Source: Bacillota bacterium (GTDB lineage Bacteria; Bacillota; Clostridia; Lachnospirales; Lachnospiraceae). From it: a stretch of DNA of 64,000 bases. Positions 59,918 to 64,000 of the stretch are shown here, in pieces (position 1 is the first letter of the stretch; every line of letters begins with the position of its first letter). The stretch is from positions 62,001 to 126,000 of the forward strand of contig JAEZZQ010000007.1 in assembly GCA_023442465.1 (NCBI GenBank), given 5' to 3'. The notes beneath the pieces were generated by a model. The model ran no database searches and had not been told where the DNA came from. It saw only the letters and a program-made list of their open reading frames with translations. The translations under genes were made by a program, and so were the position numbers.

Positions 59918-61399
59918 CTAATAGGTTGCTTTCTCTGTCACATCTTCTCTATCCACGTTCATTTCGATATCAATTCTCTCAACGTCCTTTTTACGGGTTA
60001 AAAGCGCAACCGTCTCGACGTGCACCGTCCCCCCAAACTGATCCACCGCTCTCCCCCTCACAATTTCATACCCACCATCACACAGCACCTTCAAGTCCCT
60101 AGCCAGCGTGGCGGAGTCGCAGCTCACATAGACGATGCGTTCCGGCTGCATCTTGAGCATTGTATCGAGGCAGGCCTGGTCACAGCCCTTTCTTGGAGGG
60201 TCAACAACGATGACATCCGCATGGATGCCTTCCTGCTCATACTTCTCGGGAAGTACCTCTTCCGCTTTGCCTGCAAAGAATTCCACATTTGTGATTTTGT
60301 TGAATTCGGCATTCTTTCTGGCATCTTCGATTGCCTGAGGCACTATTTCTACTCCGTAAACCCGCTTTGCCCTTCCAGCGAGGAATAGTGAAATCGTTCC
60401 GATGCCGCAGTATAAATCACAAACTGTCTCCTGACCGGTAAGACCCGCATATTCCAAGGCAAGACTATAAAGTTTCTCGGTCTGTACAGGATTTACCTGA
60501 TAGAAGGATAACGGCGATATATGAAAAGAAATCCCTTTATCCGCCAGAGAGAAATCCGAGGTATTCCTTACATGAATTGTGTCGGTTATCGTGTCCTCCC
60601 CCCATATGGTGCGCACTTCTTTTCCCATAATCACGTTAGTACGCTCCGTATTGATGCTTACTGACACACTTGTCATTCCCGGCGTCTCTTGCAAAAGCCC
60701 GATCAGCTTCTCCTGCGCGGGAAGCGCTTTGAAAGTATTGACTACAAGGCACACCATGATTTCACCGCTTGTAAATCCCTTGCGTATCAAAATGTGCCTT
60801 ACGATTCCCTTCCCTGTCTTCTCGTCATAAGCTGTTACGCCGTTTTCCTTCATATAGAGAAGAACTGCCTCTAAAATTTTCTGATTTTCCTTCACCCCGA
60901 GAGCACAGTCGGTATTGGCAATAATATCATGGGTCCTTCCTGCATAGAATCCTGTGATCAAGTTTCCGTCTTTATCTGTCCCTACCGGAAACTGTGCCTT
61001 ATTTCGGTAATGATACGGATTCTCCATCCCGACGACAGGCTCCATGACACGGTCTATAAATTCCTTGTCAAAGCCGCCGATCCTTATAAGATTATTTCGC
61101 ACCTTGTTCTGCTTATATTTAAGCTGAGCTTCATAGCTCATGGCCTGAAGCTGACAGCCGCCGCACTGCTTATGGTATTTGCAGACCGGCGTGGTACGAA
61201 GGGCAGAAGGCTCCATTATCTTCTCCAGCCTGGCATACGCATAGTTTTTCTTCGCTTTCATAATCTTACAGGTCACCACATCTCCGATAACCGCATCCTT
61301 TATAAAAAGGGTATAGCCGTCAATCTTACCTATACCCTCTCCGTCGCTGCCCATATCTTCAATTGTCACCGTAAGAATGTCATTCTTTTTATATTCCAT
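59918..61399 (-). CDS. rlmD: 23S rRNA (uracil-C5)-methyltransferase, RlmD/TrmA family
   Basis: The ~493-residue enzyme has an N-terminal TRAM RNA-binding domain (KKNDILTVTIEDMGSDGEGIGKIDGYTLFI), iron-sulfur cysteines (CKYHKQCGGC), and a SAM methyltransferase domain with CDLYCGIGTISLFLA, DPPRKGCDQ and the catalytic Cys in YVSCDSATLARDL. It methylates uracil C5 in 23S rRNA; Gram-positive members can also cover a second site. ATG 61399 has GGAG 6 nt upstream; an ATG four codons earlier is possible. It is the third gene of the htrA-like/yhaM/rlmD run. Confidence 0.92.
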   Translation of the reverse strand: MEYKKNDILTVTIEDMGSDGEGIGKIDGYTLFIKDAVIGDVVTCKIMKAKKNYAYARLEKIMEPSALRTTPVCKYHKQCGGCQLQAMSYEAQLKYKQNKVRNNLIRIGGFDKEFIDRVMEPVVGMENPYHYRNKAQFPVGTDKDGNLITGFYAGRTHDIIANTDCALGVKENQKILEAVLLYMKENGVTAYDEKTGKGIVRHILIRKGFTSGEIMVCLVVNTFKALPAQEKLIGLLQETPGMTSVSVSINTERTNVIMGKEVRTIWGEDTITDTIHVRNTSDFSLADKGISFHISPLSFYQVNPVQTEKLYSLALEYAGLTGQETVCDLYCGIGTISLFLAGRAKRVYGVEIVPQAIEDARKNAEFNKITNVEFFAGKAEEVLPEKYEQEGIHADVIVVDPPRKGCDQACLDTMLKMQPERIVYVSCDSATLARDLKVLCDGGYEIVRGRAVDQFGGTVHVETVALLTRKKDVERIDIEMNVDREDVTEKATY

Positions 61400-61429
61400 T
61401 CCATTCTCCATATCCGGTTCTCGCTGTCC

Positions 61430-62374
61430 TTATTCCAGCCTGGTTCCTCTTAAATTGGATTCGAACAGCCGGTTATAACCTAGCCATCCTGTTTCGGCAG
61501 TGCCGTTTAGAATCTCCGTGAAGGTCTGTATTTTAGCGTCCGTATTGTCCGCAAAGTTCAAAGCCACCGCCTCGATAATTGCAGGCTTCTTCGGGGAACC
61601 GAATTCATATTCTCCGTGATGGGCCAAAATACAATGCTTTAGTTCTGCAGCCAGAAGTGCGGGGAATCCATCTATCTTTCTTATTTTTTCTCCGACCATT
61701 TCCGTTCCCATAACAATATGTCCGAGAAATTGTCCGTCCTCTGTGTAATCATTTTCAGGAAAAAGAGACAGCTCCTTCGTTTTCCCAATATCATGGCAGA
61801 TAGCTGCGCTGATGAGCAAGTCCTTCTTCAAAAGAGGATACGCCGTGCAATAATAATCACACAACTTGGTCACTCCAAGCGTATGCTCGAGCAAACCTCC
61901 TACAAAGCCGTGATGCACTGTTTTTGCCGCCGAAGACTGCTTGAAGGCCTTAATGAAATCCGTATCATCCACGAAAAACGCTTCCATCAGCCTTTTTAAA
62001 TACTTATTTTCAATGGCATTTATGTACCCCAAAAGCTCTCTGTACATTTCCTCAATGTTCTTACTGCTTACCGGAAGGTAATCCGCGGGATCGAATTCAC
62101 CTTCCTGACACTTTCTGATGCGCTTCACATTGACCTGCAAAGCCCCCTGAAAGCTCGTTACATCTCCGTACACCTCGATATAATCCAGCGTATCGAAGTC
62201 ACCGATTCCCGGATTGTTAGGGTCCCATATTTTGGCATCCACCGTACCCGTTTTATCCTGCAAAATCACATTATCATAGGACTTTCCGTTCTTCGTAACC
62301 GCGGACTGCCTGAATTTGCATAAATAAATGTCAAATATTCTGTCGCCCTCATTATAATCTTTTAAATATTTCAT
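61430..62374 (-). CDS. yhaM: 3'-5' exoribonuclease YhaM family
   Basis: The 314-residue protein joins an OB-fold nucleic-acid binding domain (residues 1-100: VILQDKTGTVDAKIWDPN, VYGDVTSFQGALQVNVKRI) to an HD domain (HHGFVGGLLEHTLGV, AAICHDIGKTKEL, HCILAHHGEYEFGSPKKP, FADNTDAKI). YhaM degrades RNA and single-stranded DNA from the 3' end with Mn or Co. It lies 21 bp after the HtrA-like gene and 30 bp before rlmD, so the three are probably one transcript. Confidence 0.92.
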   Translation of the reverse strand: MKYLKDYNEGDRIFDIYLCKFRQSAVTKNGKSYDNVILQDKTGTVDAKIWDPNNPGIGDFDTLDYIEVYGDVTSFQGALQVNVKRIRKCQEGEFDPADYLPVSSKNIEEMYRELLGYINAIENKYLKRLMEAFFVDDTDFIKAFKQSSAAKTVHHGFVGGLLEHTLGVTKLCDYYCTAYPLLKKDLLISAAICHDIGKTKELSLFPENDYTEDGQFLGHIVMGTEMVGEKIRKIDGFPALLAAELKHCILAHHGEYEFGSPKKPAIIEAVALNFADNTDAKIQTFTEILNGTAETGWLGYNRLFESNLRGTRLE

Positions 62375-62395
62375 ATGAATTTCCCATTCCTTTAT

Positions 62396-63754
62396 TTATT
62401 CTAATTTTCCTAACGTTACATCTACTTCCATCTGCATATATTCCTCCGGTCCCTGCCTCATCAAAGTGATAGCAGCGCTTTCATTCGGCTGCAATTCGAT
62501 CATTGCTCCCACCAGGTCTCCATAGGTTTTAATTTCTTTTTCTCCTATTGCCGTTATAATATCGCCGCTCTGTATCCCCGCTGCCATAGCAGGAGAATCC
62601 AGCTCTATTTCCGTAATATAAGCTCCGTACGGTACGCCCAGCCTTTCGTTAGCGTCGATTGTCACGTCGGTGCCGTAGGTTCCGAGATATGCCTGCTCTT
62701 TCTCGTTGCTCATTTTTTCTATTTTTCTGCGAAGCTCTGTAATGCCTATGGCCGACACGAGGTTCTGCATATCCTCGCTGTTGTAAGTGTTGTCGATGAT
62801 TCCTAACACCTGTCCGCTTAAGTTAACGAGTACGCCGGAAGCCTCCCGGCTCCCGTAAATATCCGTTGTTATCACTTTATAACAAGAATCTATCATATTC
62901 AGAGTCGTATTATTGGAGGTAACAATTCCATAACAAATAGAATCGCTTGTTCCCAAAGGACTTCCTACCGCAATCACCGGCCTTCCGACGATGGCGCTGT
63001 TACTGGAGCTCCCCGTCAGATCGGCAAGAACGATACCCTCCAGCGTCTCCTTATCCACATCGCTTTCCGCTACAGAAATGACCGCCAGCTTCGTATTGCT
63101 GTCCTTCAGTTTAAGCTGTGCCTGAACCTGTTCTCCGCTGCCGAAGGTGACCATAATCGTCTCCGCATCCTCCAGCTTCCCATAATTGACAAGGATAAAT
63201 ATTTCCTTTCCCTGATCCGCCACGATGATGCCCGATGTCTGGTCTTTGCTCTCATATGGATCACCCCACCAGTCGAGATTGGATACGGAGCCGGTAACGG
63301 TGACGACAGACTTCGCTGCCTCTTTCGCCGCTGTTGCCAAATCGCTGTACATAGCAAGATAATCATCCACATCCAGGCTGATGTTGTCCAGAACCTGAGC
63401 AATCTGTTCATCCTGAAGCTTTACTTCCGCGGGCGATTCTTCCTGTACCATCTCGGAATCGTCTACGATCATATCCTCCGGGAGCATCTCCTCCGTTTCC
63501 GCCGGAAGCTCGATCGGTGCCGGCTCTTCCTCCGGATAAAGCCAATTGCTGAGTACCGGCTCCAGTATCAAGAAGGTAAGGCAGGCTACCAGCGCAAATA
63601 TCACCGCCATCGCCGCCGTTATCACTGTTCTGCGAAGAAGCTTTTTTTTATCGATCGGCCTCTGCTTTATCTTTTCCGTTATAAAATCGGAATCTGGCGT
63701 ATTTACGTCATTTTCCTGTCTTGTCTCTTTATTTTGTTCCATTTCAGTAATCAT
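62396..63754 (-). CDS. HtrA/DegP-like membrane protein with PDZ domain, catalytic triad lost
   Basis: The 452-residue protein has a cytoplasmic leader, one membrane helix (residues 42-64), an acidic linker (73-118, rich in Glu/Pro), a trypsin-like domain (about 145-345) and a C-terminal PDZ domain (ITEIELDSPAMAAGIQSGDIITAIGEKEI, 379-445). In the protease domain the His segment reads FILVNYGKLEDA (Tyr191-Gly192 where N-x-HVV is expected), the Asp position reads NTKLAVI (Lys222) and the GNSGG nucleophile loop reads SREASG (Ala305). It is therefore probably a pseudoprotease that binds peptides. First gene of the operon with yhaM and rlmD. Confidence 0.85.
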   Translation of the reverse strand: MITEMEQNKETRQENDVNTPDSDFITEKIKQRPIDKKKLLRRTVITAAMAVIFALVACLTFLILEPVLSNWLYPEEEPAPIELPAETEEMLPEDMIVDDSEMVQEESPAEVKLQDEQIAQVLDNISLDVDDYLAMYSDLATAAKEAAKSVVTVTGSVSNLDWWGDPYESKDQTSGIIVADQGKEIFILVNYGKLEDAETIMVTFGSGEQVQAQLKLKDSNTKLAVISVAESDVDKETLEGIVLADLTGSSSNSAIVGRPVIAVGSPLGTSDSICYGIVTSNNTTLNMIDSCYKVITTDIYGSREASGVLVNLSGQVLGIIDNTYNSEDMQNLVSAIGITELRRKIEKMSNEKEQAYLGTYGTDVTIDANERLGVPYGAYITEIELDSPAMAAGIQSGDIITAIGEKEIKTYGDLVGAMIELQPNESAAITLMRQGPEEYMQMEVDVTLGKLE

Positions 63755-63822
63755 ACCTTTCCATTTTCATGTGCAGGTTATCGTAACATCCATAAGTATA
63801 TCTTGTTTTTAAGTTAAAGTAA

Positions 63823-64000
63823 AGTTACTGTTCACACAGCGGCTTAGCACTGTTACAGTTCAGCCCTCGGCTAAACTGCAACATATATGCACACAAAATG
63901 CGATAAAACTGCATTTTGGCGCTTGCAGCCCTCGCAAAATTGCATAGAGATGCAATTTTGGCTTCGCGGTATTGGAGGCTGAACTGTTACTTAGCACTTG
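63823..64000. repeat. MITE-like composite repeat, copy E, at right edge
   Basis: It combines both repeat types: GTTACTGTTCACACAGCGG as in copies A and D, then a ~130-bp element bounded by GTTCAGCC and GGCTGAAC with internal palindromes, matching the reverse complement of 15400-15536. It contains no coding sequence and may continue beyond the window. Confidence 0.75.

Noticed and set aside
1..64000. tRNA, rRNA or CRISPR loci
   Set aside because: No tRNA-like GGTTCGAATCC segments, rRNA signatures or spaced direct repeats were noticed by eye; a tRNAscan-SE or CRISPR search could overrule this.

Overview
The window looks like chromosomal DNA of a low-GC, Gram-positive, probably spore-forming anaerobe of the class Clostridia, most likely a Lachnospiraceae relative. 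This is inferred from the AGGAGG-type ribosome binding sites, an alanine T-box, a DUF512 radical-SAM protein, YhaM, BlaI/M56 and LytTR/DUF3021 pairs, and DUF4183 surface proteins. No rRNA, tRNA, CRISPR array or intact transposase was seen.

Layout. 1-5.5 kb: a decayed methyltransferase, an ABC-type ATPase, T-box plus alaA, and metE. 5.6-9.9 kb: a DUF512 protein, then a minus-strand DNA-methylation repair operon (Ada-AraC-AlkA fusion, Ogt, HD protein). 10-15.4 kb: PadR/methyltransferase, DMT transporter divergent from a MocR regulator, and a DUF2089/SHOCT-like/YvlD operon. 15.4-23.9 kb: repeat elements, YehS, DbpA-type helicase, a stand-alone RsmH-like methyltransferase, MntR/MntH around a clear operator, TetR/hydrolase with twin operators, and a sigma-like regulator. 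24-30 kb: envelope genes (secreted protein, lysozyme behind a cre-like site, BlaI/M56 sensor, truncated SleB-type hydrolase) and a damaged ECF sigma/anti-sigma pair. 30.6-40.6 kb: VOC protein, TetR/membrane protein, radical SAM, GNAT, a phospholipase-C-like/tyrosine-phosphatase fusion, a TetR/SDR/condensation-domain operon and a LytTR/DUF3021/ICMT-like operon. 41-47.4 kb: a group of repeat-rich surface-type proteins (DUF4183 and DUF11-like modules, plus two paralogues) convergent with a flavin amine oxidase. 47.4-54.9 kb: cupin, ABC-F, acyltransferase, CPBP protease and DODA dioxygenase, separated by gene relics. 54.9-59.6 kb: a GC-richer phosphorelay (hybrid kinase with HPt, REC-LuxR regulator) followed by an unusual lipoprotein whose C-terminal ~150 residues are almost only Tyr, Asp, Trp and Gly. 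59.9-63.8 kb: an operon of an inactive-looking HtrA-like protein, YhaM and RlmD.

Three themes run through the window. Many small regulators sit next to obvious palindromic operators (PadR, MocR, MntR, three TetRs, BlaI, and an unassigned 20-bp palindrome by the cupin gene). The long intergenic stretches hold broken genes (RelE-type toxin, methyltransferase, sigma/anti-sigma, membrane protein tails) and a dispersed MITE-like structured repeat. The cell envelope is a recurring target: lysozyme, SleB relic, M56 sensor, DUF4183/DUF11 proteins and the Tyr/Asp-rich lipoprotein. The strongest candidates for something undescribed are the Tyr/Asp/Trp-rich lipoprotein with its phosphorelay, the 41-47 kb surface cluster, the phospholipase-like/phosphatase fusion, and the HtrA-like protein without its catalytic triad. 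All functions are inferred from sequence by eye; no database search was possible.
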